Positions 23,056-34,407 of a DNA stretch of 64,000 nucleotides are shown here, piece by piece. How positions within the stretch are numbered: the first letter of the stretch is position 1; every line of letters starts with the position of its first letter. The stretch spans positions 219,173,478 to 219,237,477 of the forward strand of contig NC_133333.1 in NCBI RefSeq assembly GCF_042186555.1. The letters are read 5' to 3'. The notes under the pieces are model-generated. The model made no database searches, was not told where the DNA came from, and worked only from the letters and a program-made list of their open reading frames with translations. Both the position numbers and the translations under genes were made by a program. The stretch is from Aquarana catesbeiana (lineage: Eukaryota; Chordata; Amphibia; Anura; Ranidae).

Positions 23056-25723
23056 TCTCTGCTATTCTTCCTCCATAGAAGTCACCGACTTCTCAGCAGA
23101 TGAACCCTCACCCTGCACCTCAGAAAACACCTCAAATGTATTTGATACCTCTACCCTCACCGATTCCAAAGCCCACCCATTAACCCCTCCCCCCACATCA
23201 TTCACCCCAACTTCCACATCATTCACCCCGACTTTCACATCATTCACCTTGTATTCTGCACCAGCCACTCATTATCTTCCCACCTCCCCCCACCATCATC
23301 CAATCCATCACTCACTCCACCCCTCAGTGTCCGCTGACCTCCAGCCGAACTTCTGCTATGCTGAGGAGGAGGTATTGGCATCACCATACACGCTGGTCCA
23401 GCACCCTCCACTAGATTTGACAACCACACTTTTTGACACTGACTGGGGAACCACAGACTGGGGGGACACTGACACCACAGCCGGCCTAACAGAGACAGGT
23501 TGTGACGGGACAGAGACACTAGGATCCACTGGTACAACCTCAGACAACCCAGACACTTCTCTATCCAGACGGAAGAATTCCTCCACTAACTCAGGCTTAT
23601 TGTGCAAAGCCTCAGGGCACTGGCTCTAAGGATGACCAACCTTATCATAAGTTACATTTAATGATGTTACAGTCCCTCGCCAGATACCCCAGTTCCTGAG
23701 ACAAAGAGCACTTCTGTTCTGGACAGGAAGAGGAGAACTGTCCCTTGACTCCACATTTATGGCACAGCTTAGGTTGACCAGGGTAGAAGACGGTGATTCT
23801 ATCTCTACCAATAAAGGCAGAGGAGGGCAAATGCTTGACCACATTCTCACACACATTCAGCCTCATTGACACTGACCACCCACCCGTCCAGATTCCTCTA
23901 TCATCCATAATCTTTTTTAGGGGCACAAAGTTTCACCAAAACTCCTCAACCAGACCCATTAATCCTCAGGGGATATAGACTCAATCCTTGTTAAGTTAGT
24001 CACATTCTTTATCAAGGCCTGTCGTGAGACAACTTTGGGGACAAGCCCCTTCCAGTCCGGCTGGCCCCTATATTCACGCTTAAAATGCTCCCAAAACAGA
24101 TCCAGTGACTCTGGATGCACAAATGACAAATCACATTCATAGGAACCAGCCGGACTGATAAGAGCATAAATATCCTCCGCCTTAAATACCATGGCTAGGA
24201 TCCTATCCACAACCACCCTCCTGATAGGTGGAATACCTCCTCCTTCCCACCTGAGCTGTACCACCAGCAGCATTACTTTGTCCCGACACAGCCTTAGCAC
24301 AGTTAGTTCCTAACTGGGACAGATGACACATTAACTGGCTGAATAGGAATATTAACTGGCTGCATAGGAACCTCTGAAATCTGGTTTGGTAAATTTCCCA
24401 CCACTTGATCCTCCCTCCTCCCTCCTCCCCTTCAGCACAACAGTCCCGCTCACCAAAATCACCAGTTACCAGCAGTCCCATCATCAAGTAAAGTCTTCCG
24501 TTTAGAAAAAACACCAGCTGTTTCAGCGTTCATACGGCCCTCCTGCTCTGCAGTTTCAATGTTCATGCGACATTCCTGCTTTGCAGTCTTAGTGTCCATG
24601 TGGGCTCCTTCTCACAGACAGCAGAAACTTCTCTGTCTGGATCTCCTCCTGCATTCCCTGCGATTGCAAGGATCTGTTGGCAGGTGCAATCTCTTTCTTT
24701 GTAGCAGCAATCTCAGGAAAGTCCTCCACACACTGAGAGATATTTTTTAGCAAGCCCACCTTTACCAAGATCTTCATCTGATGAGTCGGTGCCACTCAAG
24801 GGAGATTGCATTTCTGTTATGGCCTGCAGCAATCCACCATTTTCCTCAACAACCTCCTGAGATGACCCAGGCTGCTGGGGAGGGAGGGGGGCAGATATTG
24901 ACTCAGGTGCAACAGATCCTGAGACAGGGGTAGTACTGGGGCCACCATGTGAAGCCACTTCCTTACCCCCCATCCATACTGTCACCGTTGCTGTGGTATC
25001 CACCCTCTGGCTGGTACTGGCACAGGCACTCTCCATCTGTTGGAATCTCTCCTCATTCTCATACTTCTCCTTGAACACACCACTGCTTTGCTTCAGAAAA
25101 GTGACCAACTTCTCCTGCTTTTTCAATTCCTCCTCCAGAGATTTCAGCTTGGAAACTTCCCTCTTACAGCTTCCAGACTTAGGAATCTTTCACACTAACG
25201 ATCCAAATGTCCGTTTTTCATCCTTCCGTTTTCGGATGAAAAACGGACATACATGAATCTCTATGGAGCGTCGGATGTCAGCGGTGACATGTCCGCTGAC
25301 ATCCGACCCGCTCCGATCCGAAAAGTGTAACAGAGGAAAAACCTACTTTTCCATCTGTTTTCGGATCGGATCGGGTGACGACGGACACTACGGTCCGTCA
25401 TCATCCGATCCCCCCATAGGGGAGAGCGGCGCTCTGACAGGTCCGTCGCTGCACAGCGTGCAGCGATGCACCTGTCATCTTCCTGCTCAGCGGGGATCGG
25501 CGGAGTGATCCCCGCTGAGCAAGCGGATATTCACGGGGCGGATCATCACTGATCCGCCCCGTGAGAAAGAGCCCTTATTGTGCAGGGATTTCTTTTTCCT
25601 GAAATCTTCTTTCATGACAGCAAGTTTCTGTTCCTCCTTAAAAATACGGTGAAGTCTGTTCACCACTCTATCCTAAAAAACTGGTAAGGACTCCCCTTGC
25701 ATAGAAACAAGCCCAGGATCCAT
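23056..25723 (-). pseudogene. Tx1-type LINE ORF1 (gag-like), broken
   Basis: Reading the minus strand from an ATG at 25723, scattered frames spell an ORF1-like nucleic-acid-binding protein. An N-terminal Lys/Glu-rich coiled-coil-like part covers roughly 25723-24960, and a Pro/Ser/acidic linker follows. A globular segment at 24300-23959 contains the text A-E-D-I-Y-A-L-I-S-P. A zinc-knuckle region at 23800-23690 reads C-H-K-C-G-V-K-G-Q-F-S-S-S-C. A Ser/Val-rich tail ends near 23062. This order fits ORF1 of L1/Tx1-clade non-LTR elements of fish and frogs. The first knuckle has Q in place of H, and the second has lost a Cys and a His. Several frameshifts and a MITE at 25182-25574 interrupt it. 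No reverse transcriptase ORF follows within the window. Confidence 0.65.
25182..25574. mobile_element. Palindromic MITE in the Tx1-type ORF1
   Basis: The ends GGAATCTTTCACACTAACG and GTGAGAAAGAGCCC are inverted. The flanking triplet TTA is present on both sides (25179-25181 and 25575-25577), as expected for PIF/Harbinger-type transposition. The interior holds GAAAACGGACAT-type and TGTCAGCGGTGACATG palindromes. The ORF1 reading resumes on either side. Confidence 0.75.
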
Positions 25724-25734
25724 TGCAGCTTGAG

Positions 25735-26075
25735 CATGTATAATGTATAATATTGTATAATAATGTATAATATTAATAATAGTGTGTGACTGGGGTAGGG
25801 CATTAGAGTGTAAGCTTCCCTGGTGCAGAGACTGGCTCAGTGTTCTCTGTACTGCACTGTTAGAGCTTTATAAATGTATAATATTAATAATAGTGTGTGA
25901 CTGGGGTGGGGACATAGAGTGTAAGCTCCTTTGGTACAGAGACTGATGTGAATAGCTCACAGCATTATCTTTACAGCACTGCAGAGTAAGTCAGAACTAT
26001 ATAAATGTATAATAATAGCGTGGGACTATAGGGGGACATTAAAGTGTAAGCTCTTCTGGTACCAAGACTGGTGTA
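25735..26075 (+). repeat. Three tandem SINE-tail monomers
   Basis: Three units of about 115-125 bp, each with GTGTAAGCT(C/T), a GAGACTG box, a TTCTCTGTACTGCACTG-type box and AGCTTTATAAATGTATAAT, separated by ATTAATAATAG spacers. Same family as 32225-33025. Confidence 0.8.
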
Positions 26076-27099
26076 AAGTATAATGAGGAATGTACACATT
26101 ACTACATTACAATAATACAATGAGTGCCGTATGCCGTGTAGCCTCTCACAATTCAGATAAAGAAATGTTTCTCATTTTCTCTCGGTGTAGTTGTGTCCCG
26201 GGAGGAGGAATTCATATTATTCTGTAAAGCTGAAATAACATTTCACTAATTCCATAATACCAGAGATTATTCAGCCCTGGGATTGTGAGGGTCTCGTTCT
26301 TTCCCTATGAGGGATCATAGGAGAGATAACTGTGTCTCTCCTCCATCTCACAGCAGATGATGTCAGCATTTAAATTCTATAACAGCTTCCAGCACAACGC
26401 AGATAGAAGTCCGCTCTACTTAAAGGGGATCTCCATTATGTGCACTGCACTTGATGCCTCTGGTCTGTCTGGGAGTGGTGGAAGTGCCAGTAGTAATGAT
26501 AAAAGATCACTGCTCGGCTGTTCATAACAAGTCCCTAATGAGAGAATCTTGTGGGTAGAGATGAGTGAAAGCGAGAGACTTTGTTTTGCTGAAATTTAGG
26601 CAAACATTGGGAAACTTGGCAAAATTTACCATTTAGGACAAAAATCGGTAATCTAAACTTTGCTTATTTTTTTTCTATTGGTTGAACTTGATGGACTTGT
26701 GTTTTTTTTTTTCAACCCAAGTATGTAACTATGTAAACCCTTTGTTTATAAACAAAGCCATATCACAGAGTATGTGATGAGCCTGCTGTACAGATTTGCT
26801 ATGTAGGATCACCTTGTCTGACTCCCAGCTGAAAGTAGTGGCCTTGCTCCCCCAAGATCACACATCTCTGCCCCGCTGTGATATCAGGGGGCAAAATTCT
26901 CAACAAGAAAATGGCAGAAAGTTTTTTGTTTTTTTTTGACAGTTTGTCTACAGGTTTTCCTGGATCCATGGATGAGAGAAAAGCAACAAAATTACAATTT
27001 TGCTCCATTATAAATCATCCCTCAGTCTACTCTACAGACTCATTCCGAATTAAAGTGATGTCGCCAGTATTATGTGCACCAACTGGAAATATGCCAATA
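26076..27099. other. Unassigned stretch
   Basis: No gene or repeat recognised. A CTATTGGTTGAACTTGATGG box near 26680 resembles frog SINE sequence (compare the strand-inverted GACACCAGTCCATCCAG at 33919), so a SINE fragment is possible there. Confidence 0.4.
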
Positions 27100-27219
27100 A
27101 AGTGGTGTTTCTCAACCCTTTATAGTATGCAAAACCTTGAAGCACCCCAGCCTAAATGTTACTCATCAATGGAAAACCTGTGCCTGGGAGAACGCACCAC
27201 CTAGATTAATACAACTTCA

Positions 27220-29140
27220 CATCAGGAGCCCCCTTCATGTCAGGGTCCTCATTTCATGGCAGAGCATCCCTTCAGGTAGGAATCCCCCATTAGAAAGCCC
27301 CTTCTTCACATTAGAGGACCCCCTTCATATCAGACTCACCCACATCATCTCAGAGGACCCCATCACATCAAAGTCAACCCTTCATGTCGAAGGCTCCCCA
27401 TCACATCAGAGTCATCCCTTCATGTCAAAGACTCCCATCACATCCAAGTCACCCGTTCATGTCAGGGGCCCCCCTCACATAAGAGTAATCCCTTTATTCC
27501 AGAGGCCCCCCTCACATCAGAGTAACCCCTTCATGTCAGGGGCCCCATCACATAAGAGTCACCCCTTCATGTCAGCGGTTCCCCATCACATCAGAGTCAC
27601 CCCTTTAGGTCAGGAGCCCCCCCCCCCTCCCTCCTTCATCACATCAGAGTCACCTCTTCATGTCAGAGACCACCTTTCACATCAGAGTCACCTATTTATT
27701 TCAGAGGTTCCCTATTAAATCAGAGTCACCCCTTCATGTCAGAGGCTCCCCATAACATCAGGGTCACTCCTTTATGATGGAGACCACCCTTCACTTTAGA
27801 GTTCCCTCTTCAGGTCGGTGGCCCTCCATAACTTCAGAGTCACCCCTTCATGTTAGAGGCTCCCCATCACATCAGTTTCACCCCTTCATTTCAGAGGCAC
27901 CCCATCACATCATAGTCACCTATTCATTTCAGAGGTTCTCCACCACATCAGGGTCACCTCATTATGTGGGTAGACCCCCATAACTTCAGAGTTACCTCTT
28001 CATGTCAGAGACCACCCTTCACCTCAGAGTCACCTATTCATTTCAGAGGTTCCCCATCACATTAGAGCCACCCCTTCATGTCAGAGATTGCCCATCACAT
28101 CAGAGTCACCCCTTTATGTCAGAGACCACCCTTCTCCTCAGAGTCCCCTCTTTATATTGGTGCCCCCCATCACTTCAGAGACACCCCTTCATGTGAGAGG
28201 CTCCCCATCACATCAGTGTCGCCCCTTCATTTCAGAGGCACCCCATCACATCAGAGTCACCTATTCATTTCAGAGGTTCCCCACCACATCAGAGTCACCT
28301 CATTATGTCAGTAGACCCCCATAACTTCAAAGTCACCCCTTCATGTCAGAGCCCGCCATTACATCAGAGTCACCCCTTCATGTCAGAGGTTCCCCATCAC
28401 ATTAGAGTCACCCCTTTATGTCAGAGGTTTCCCATCATATCAGAGTCATCCTTCATGTCACAGGTTCCCCATCACATCAGAGTCACCCCTTCATTTCAGA
28501 GCCCACCATCACCTCAGAGTCACCCCTAATGTGAGTCACCCCTTCACATACCTCCCAACTTTCTGAAATGGGAATGAGGGACACCTATAAGCAAAAGTAT
28601 GTAGGTATAGGACACCTTAATGGAGAATTGTACAAAAAGATATTGGTTAAACCCACAAGTGTTTTTTTTTTACCACTGCTATTCCATTATACTGGCTTTT
28701 GGAATTTACAAATGCAAAAATTTCGAAATTGGACGAAAGGTTTAGCACTGGGAAACACTTTTTGATAGATAAGTAGTGCATTTTATTTACAACTATATAT
28801 ATCAGACCAAAATGAGGGACAAATGAGGAGGAAAGTGGGACAGAGGGAATTTGTTCTGAATGAGGGACAGTCCCTCCAAATCAGGGACATTTGAGAGCTA
28901 TTCCTGCATATCAGAGGCCCTCCTTCACATCAGAGTCACCCCTTCATTTCAGAGGCCCCTTTCATATCAAAGGCCACCCTTCACATCTGTTACTCCATCA
29001 CATCAGAGCCCCAAATCACATTGGAGGCCCTCCTATACATGACGGACCTCATCACATCTGAGTCACCCCTATACGTAAAAGGTTACCTATACAAGAGTTA
29101 GTCCTCTCATCACATCAGAGTTCCCCCATCACAGTGCCCC
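27220..29140. repeat. 38-bp degenerate minisatellite, about 40 units
   Basis: Repeating CATCACATCAGAGTCACC and CCTTCATGTCAGAGGCTCCC blocks with substitutions and single-base indels. The open frames through it carry no protein signature. Sequence is unrelated to the 38-bp satellite at 14795. Confidence 0.85.
28547..28903 (+). mobile_element. CATACCTCCCAAC-type MITE inside the minisatellite
   Basis: The left end is CATACCTCCCAACTTTCTG. The right end TTTGAGAGCTATTC is a decayed GTTGGGAGGTATG. The interior shares AAAGGTTTAGCACTGGGAAA and GGGACAGTCCCTCCAAATCA with the truncated copy at 17641. Minisatellite units resume immediately on both sides. Confidence 0.7.
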
Positions 29141-29394
29141 CCCAATCACATAGTCCCCTTTTCTCTTGCATGCTGAGTGCCTTGGATCAGATTCATGAGC
29201 TGCCATGATGTAGGTGAGTTATCACCATAGCAATGAATGACACCCTGGCCCTACAGCTTTTATGGTTGTTATGGTGCTGGCGAACGGCCCACCTGCACCA
29301 TGGCAACTCATGAGGCTGATCCAGGGCAAACTGGGTATTGTTCTAGCAGCCCCCCCAAGGGAAACCCAAACAGAGCCTGGGTTGAAAAATATTG

Positions 29395-30442
29395 CTATAA
29401 GTATTGGTTCAGCCTCTAAATAGATGGTTTTGTGTGAAGACCAGTCCTCTTTATATACCGCATTGCCTCTACACAAGAAGACACAACACACGGCCTCATA
29501 CGATATACATACGTCCTTCCAGTGTGAATCCCACAATCTGCTGCACAGCTGTTAGTCGGGACTGGGTCATTGGGGGCTCAGCAGATACATACAAACTTCC
29601 TGACAGTAATTTTCCTCCAAATGTTTTATGTATTTTGTGCAGCATAAATGTTTTGGGAATGTGAGATGTAAAGGAATGAATGTAAACCCAGTTCTGGCAT
29701 GAGTATTTCTTGTTTTCTGCATTCCTAAAATAATTAACAGTGTGGATTCCCCAGAGGGACCTGCCGACCATGATAGATGGTGAGGCCCGGATCAGTGGTC
29801 AGGCCACTTGGGCATGTACCTAGGACAGCATCTTTAGACTGCTCCTTGTTTTCTTCTCTTATCATATCTAATGTATGTGAGGGGTCAAAAACCAACACAA
29901 TTCATTTTCCAGTTACTAAAGACAACATACAGGCAGCCTGGGGCCATTTGGTTTTCTTAAAGAATTTTAAGGCTTGAAGGTCTCATGGGGCCACATATGA
30001 CAAACTCAGGTAGCCCAGGTGCTGCGTACAGCCGTCCATTGACATAAATGGCTCTATACAGGTATATGCTGGTACTGGCATACAGCCTCATATACACTAC
30101 AGGTACTGATGTATATCCATTAGTCCCCCCATGTCTCCACAAACACTACCTGTCACCTATCCAGTGCTATCACATTTGTTAACCCACTTTTTATAGCAAT
30201 AAACTTAAATTTAAAAAAAAAAGGAAATACTGCGGCGATCTATGCCTGGAAGTGGGAGCAAATACTTTGAGTATACAGGTATCTGCTCCCCCCTCCCCCT
30301 GAAAGGTGCCAAATGTGACACCGGAGGGGGGGAGGAATCCAAAAAGTGGACGTTCCATTTTTGGGTGGAACTCCACTTTAAACTCTTCTGCAGAGAAAAG
30401 TAGAACTAAAGGATTTTTTTTTTTTCATTTTGAATCGAGTAA
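29395..30442. other. Unassigned stretch, with a probable repeat fragment
   Basis: No gene. The segment 30190-30385 ending GGTGGAACTCCACTTTAAA looks like a dispersed short element, but its left end is unclear. Confidence 0.4.
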
Positions 30443-30876
30443 TGCCGCATACACACGAGCGGACTTTTCGACCGGACTGGTCCGACGGTCTTTCTGACAG
30501 ACTTTCGGCGGACTTCCGACGGACTTTCTGAACAAACAGACTTGCCTACACACGATCACAAAAAAGTCTGAAGGATTCTTACGTGATGACGTACGACCGG
30601 ACTAAAATGAGGAAGTTGATAGCCAGTAGCCAATAGCTGCCCCAGCGTCGGTTTTCGACCGTCGGACTAGCATACAGACGAGCGGATTTCTCTATAGGAA
30701 CTGGGTCCGGCAGAGTTCCAACGTAAAGATTTGAAACATGTTCCAAATCTAAAGTCCGTCAGATTTTCAACCGAAAAAGTCAGCTGAAGATCCGATGAAG
30801 CCCACACACGGTCGAATTGTCCTCCGGACTCGGTCCGTCGGACCAGTCCAGTCGAAAAGTCCGCTCGTGTGTACGA
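30443..30876. mobile_element. Palindromic MITE, TGCCG-TACACACG family, copy 2
   Basis: The left end TGCCGCATACACACGAGCGG and the right end GTCCGCTCGTGTGTACGATA are inverted. It shares AGCCAGTAGCCAATAGCTGC, GATTTGAAACATGTTCCAAA and CGATGAAGCCCACACACGGT with copies at 6476 and 53595. Confidence 0.8.
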
Positions 30877-31304
30877 TAAGATAAGAAATAGTTATAACCC
30901 TTCTTAGTTTTTTTTTTTTTTGCCCTTCTTTGTTCCATTGTAGAGCTTTCTCTTCACTTCCTGTCTTATAGCCAAAATAGGAAGTGAGGGAAACCCTGTT
31001 TGTCACCAGAACATTGGAGGATTCCCCCTCTATTCTGTTCTGGTGACAACGCAAAATTCAGGTATTTCTTTCACTTTCACTCTCAGTGATAACAGTCACC
31101 ATAAGAAATAGAGAGGGCGAATCTAGGGGCACAGACAGCAACAAAAAAAACTTGATAGGGGTTCTAATCCCTCTCCACACCATTCAAAACTAAAAAAATT
31201 GCCTTTAGTTATTCTTTAAGGAAGTATTTAATTTGCCAACAGCTGATAAAGGGCCATCCCATCCCAATGGTCAGATGTCTGTTGGCCAACCACTCTATAG
31301 AGTA

Positions 31305-31545
31305 AGGCCCGTTTGACAATGCTGGCCGCAGCATAGATGTACTCACGGTTCTAGTGCAGTTAACATGTGATCTCCCATAGACTTGCTATCAGATTGTGAA
31401 TTTTTGGTGAGTTTTCTGAAAGCACACCAAAAAATGCAGCATCTTCTGGTGTGTTTTCAGAAAAACATACCAAAAATGCACAATCTGATAGCAAGTCTAT
31501 GAGAAACTGCACAAAAAACGTGGGTATACCTGCACTGCGACCAAA
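31305..31545. mobile_element. Foldback MITE
   Basis: CATAGACTTGCTATCAGATT (31377) is inverted at 31480-31502 (AATCTGATAGCAAGTCTATG), and the stem continues inward through ATTTTTGGTG and TTTTCTGAAA to a short loop near 31435. The arms are nearly perfect. The 30877-31304 flank contains a further inverted pair, TCACCAGAACA at 30999 and TGTTCTGGTGA at 31035, belonging to an unnamed repeat. Confidence 0.75.
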
Positions 31546-32224
31546 CCGAAACAATTATTCAGGCAGGTTATAAACCCATCTTGATTGCTAGCTTTCCTAC
31601 CGGGTCTCTTCTCCCCCCAACCCAGGACGAGCTGCCATGTTTTATCAATCAGTACTTAGATTGGTTGTATGAAATCTCCACACCTGGCTGCCCTCTGATA
31701 TGGATGGGCAATGTTGATCAAAGCTCCTTGGATATAAAAGGTGCCCCATGCACAATAGTGGTCTATCCTTCCCCCTGTGTGACTATAAATATTCCCCCAT
31801 GTCTATAAATTCTGCAATAGGAGCGAATAGGATGGCAGAGGCATTGTGTAATGGGTAGAGCGAGCACCCTCCACTCTCTAGGAAAGGTCAGAGGTGGGAG
31901 GACAGTCAGCGCTGCACACTTCTGCCTGGACCTCCAGCCTCAGCAGACATGGAAGAATTGTAGTTGGGGTCACCAGTGGCAGCGTATCATAAAAGAGTCA
32001 GTGACTGGGTAATGACAGCAATTAGCGCTGCGATCCCACGCAAACGCCAACAGCGACACAACGAGCCACATTGTGAGCTAACAACACTGGACTCATCTAC
32101 AGCCCCATGTAGGCTGATCATGTATGTGCCCCTCAATGAATGATGATCTGCAACTTCTGAGGATGAAATATGTCACCGCCAGAATCTCACATCTCTTCAT
32201 ATGGAAAGAGAATTACATGGGAAG
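31546..32224. other. Unassigned stretch
   Basis: No gene or repeat recognised. A GTAATGGGTAGAGCGAGCAC stretch at about 31849 was considered as a tRNA-like A box, but no B box follows. Confidence 0.45.
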
Positions 32225-32674
32225 AGACTGATGAGACTGCTACAATGTTCTCTGTACAGCACAACGGAATATGTCAGAGATATATATATATATATAATAA
32301 TAATAATGTTACTGTGGTGGGACATAAGATTGTAAGCTCTTCTGGTGCAGAGACTGATGAGACTGCTACAGTGTTCTCTGTACAGCACAATGGAATATGT
32401 CAGAGCTATATCATAATAATAATAATGTGAATGTGGTGGGACATACGATTGTAAGCTCTTCTGGTGCAGAGACTGATGTGACTGGCTCAGTGTTCTCTGT
32501 ACAGCACCACGGAATATGTCAGAGCTATATAAATGTATAATAACAATAATAATAGTAATAATAATGTGACTGTGATGTGACATAGGATTGTAAGCTCCTC
32601 TGGTGCAGAGACTGATGAGACTGCTACAGTGTTCTCTGTAAAACACCATGAAATATGTTAGAGCTATATAAATG

Positions 32675-32705
<31 letters not shown>

Positions 32706-33025
32706 TTAATGTGACTGTTGTGGGACATTAGATTGTAAGCTCTTCCGGTGCAGAGACTGATGCGACTGGCTGTGTTCTTTGTACAGCACTATGGTATGTG
32801 TCAGAGCTATATAAATGTATAATAACAATAAAAGTGTGTGACTATGGTGGGACATTTGATTGTAAGCTCCTCTGGTGCAGAGACTGATGTGACTGGCTCA
32901 GTGTTTTCTGTACAGCATCACGGAATATGTCAGAGTTACAGTAAATAAATGAATAATATTAATATTAGTGTGTGTGTGACTGTGGGGGACATTAGAGTGT
33001 AAGCTCTTCTGGTGCAGAGATTGTC
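32225..33025 (+). repeat. Tandem array of seven SINE-tail monomers
   Basis: GACTGATG(A/T)GACTG boxes recur at about 32227, 32351, 32470, 32610, 32752 and 32881, with a final partial unit at 33010-33025, so spacings are 119-141 bp. Each unit has GATTGTAAGCTCTTCTGGTG, TTCTCTGTACAGCAC, GGAATATGTCAGAGCTATA and a microsatellite of AAT repeats. The unit equals the 3' domain of the local tRNA-derived SINE. The tRNA-like head is absent throughout. Confidence 0.88.
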
Positions 33026-33570
33026 GATATGTTAATAGAGTTTCTTATGCTTCCTCCTCCTCTGACTCTCCTGGACAGGTGGGATTTTTCGGGTCGGGTT
33101 TGTCTCCAGCTCGGGGAATTCCGCAGTAAATTTTTTCTGCGATAACAATATGTTGTGAAGTGAAAATATCCGTCACGTCAAATCTACAAATAAACCATAG
33201 TGAGACTTTATCCAATATTCCCCAATTCCATGCCTTCTCACATATGGAATGTGAAGCCTGATGCCAACAAATATTTACATTGGAACCTTTCTTTCTGGTG
33301 CACTTTGGGTGGTTTGTTTGATTCCAGGTTATTGGAATAATTTTCCCTCCTGCGTTGGGCGTGATGAGATGAAAGGATAGCGGCTGTGTATACGTTACGG
33401 CTGCCGATCACTGATCCTTCTCTGCCGCCCCGCTGTGTTTATAGAGCTGCAATGGCATTAAATATCGGCGTGATGGCAGAATGGGTTCAATGTGGAACAT
33501 GGAGGGGAATCCACACTGTGAGGTGTATGGAGATTTTGCACAACAGATGGCCAGAGGGACCATGGAAGGG

Positions 33571-33572
<2 letters not shown>
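33026..33572. other. Unassigned stretch
   Basis: No gene or repeat recognised before the (TA)n tract. Confidence 0.5.

Positions 33573-33659
<87 letters not shown>
33573..33659. repeat. (TA)n microsatellite, about 43 units
   Basis: An uninterrupted TA dinucleotide run immediately left of a Tc1 element. A further TA run appears on the element's right side, so the transposon apparently inserted into a longer tract. Confidence 0.97.
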
Positions 33660-33662
<3 letters not shown>

Positions 33663-33891
33663 ATATAAGTGCTGTGAAAAAGTGTTTATTTTTTTTGTAT
33701 ATATTTTACACTTAAATGATTTAGGTCATCAAACAAATTTTAATATTACACAAAGATAACCCGAGTAAATCCAAGATGCAGTTTTTAAATTATTATTTAA
33801 TTCATTAAGGGAAAAAAACTGTTCAAACCTGCCTGGCCCTATGTGAAAAAGTAATTGCTCCCTCCCATGCTGAATCATGAATGAACTGTGA

Positions 33892-34256
33892 TTACATAGT
33901 TAGTAAGGTTGAATAAAGACACCAGTCCATCCAGTTCTACCTGAGTGAGTGTGTGTCTACAACCCTGACCCTTGTCCCTAACCCTGTACATCGCACACTC
34001 CCATCAGTCCCTACCCTCAATCCAAGGTCCCTATTCATATACTAGGGCCAATTTTTGGACAGAAGCCAATTAACCTACCAGCATGTCTTTGGAGTGTGGG
34101 AGGAAACCGGAGCACCCGGAGGAAACCCACACAGGCACAGGGAGAACATGCAAACTCCAGGCAGGTAGTGTCGTGGTTGGGATTCGAACCAGCGACCCTT
34201 TTTACTGCTAGGCGAGAGTGCTACCCACTACACCACTGTACCGCCCTCAACCACAA
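33892..34256 (-). mobile_element. tRNA-derived SINE inserted in Tc1 element A
   Basis: On the minus strand the head reads GTAGTGGGTAGCACTCTCGC and then an intact B box GGTTCGAATCC (34180-34190), followed by GGAGTTTGCATGTTCTCCCT, TCCTCCCACACTCCAAAGAC and ATTGGCTTCTGTCC. The far end is TGGATGGACTGGTGTCTTTA and ACTAACTATGTAAT. It is the same SINE type as at 15950, with a better preserved tRNA-like promoter. A target duplication is not evident. Confidence 0.85.
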
Positions 34257-34407
34257 CCAGAACCACAATTTTTTGGAAAGCTGAGTTGAATTTCACTTGC
34301 CACACCCAGGCCTGATTACTGCCAGGCCTGTTGAATCAAGAAATCACATGAATAGGAGCTGTCTGACAAAGTGAAGCACGCTAACAGATCACAAAAAGCC
34401 ACACATC

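Larger units (their letters stand above)
27100..29394. mobile_element. hAT-like element expanded by a 38-bp minisatellite
   Basis: The left end AGTGGTGTTTCTCAACCCTT and the right end CCTGGGTTGAAAAATATTG are imperfect inverted repeats of the CAGTGGTTCTCAACC type. Between them, 27220-29140 is a decayed array with unit AGAGTCACCCCTTCATGTTA then GAGGCTCCCCATCACATC (38 bp). A second MITE lies inside at 28547. The flanking octamers match poorly, so the hAT assignment rests on the ends. Confidence 0.5.

Noticed and set aside
24775..24815. CTGATGAGTCGGTGCCACTC, resembling a hammerhead core with a helix
   Set aside because: AAGGG follows where GAAA is required, and the segment is explained as minus-strand ORF1 coding sequence with a Ser/Asp/Glu run.
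27137..28529. Plus-strand open frames rich in Pro, Ser and His
   Set aside because: Produced by the 38-bp minisatellite; several frames are open at once and indels shift them freely.
31840..31910. Possible tRNA gene (GGGTAGAGCGAGCACC)
   Set aside because: No B box, no acceptor stem and no anticodon arm can be drawn.
32150..32180. CTGAGGATGAAATATGTC, matching CUGANGA and GAAA
   Set aside because: There is no helix II between the two boxes, the flanks do not pair as helix I, and no related element surrounds it.
33481..33759. Open frame with a long Ile-Tyr repeat
   Set aside because: Translation of a (TA)n microsatellite; the same applies near 35640 and 57730.
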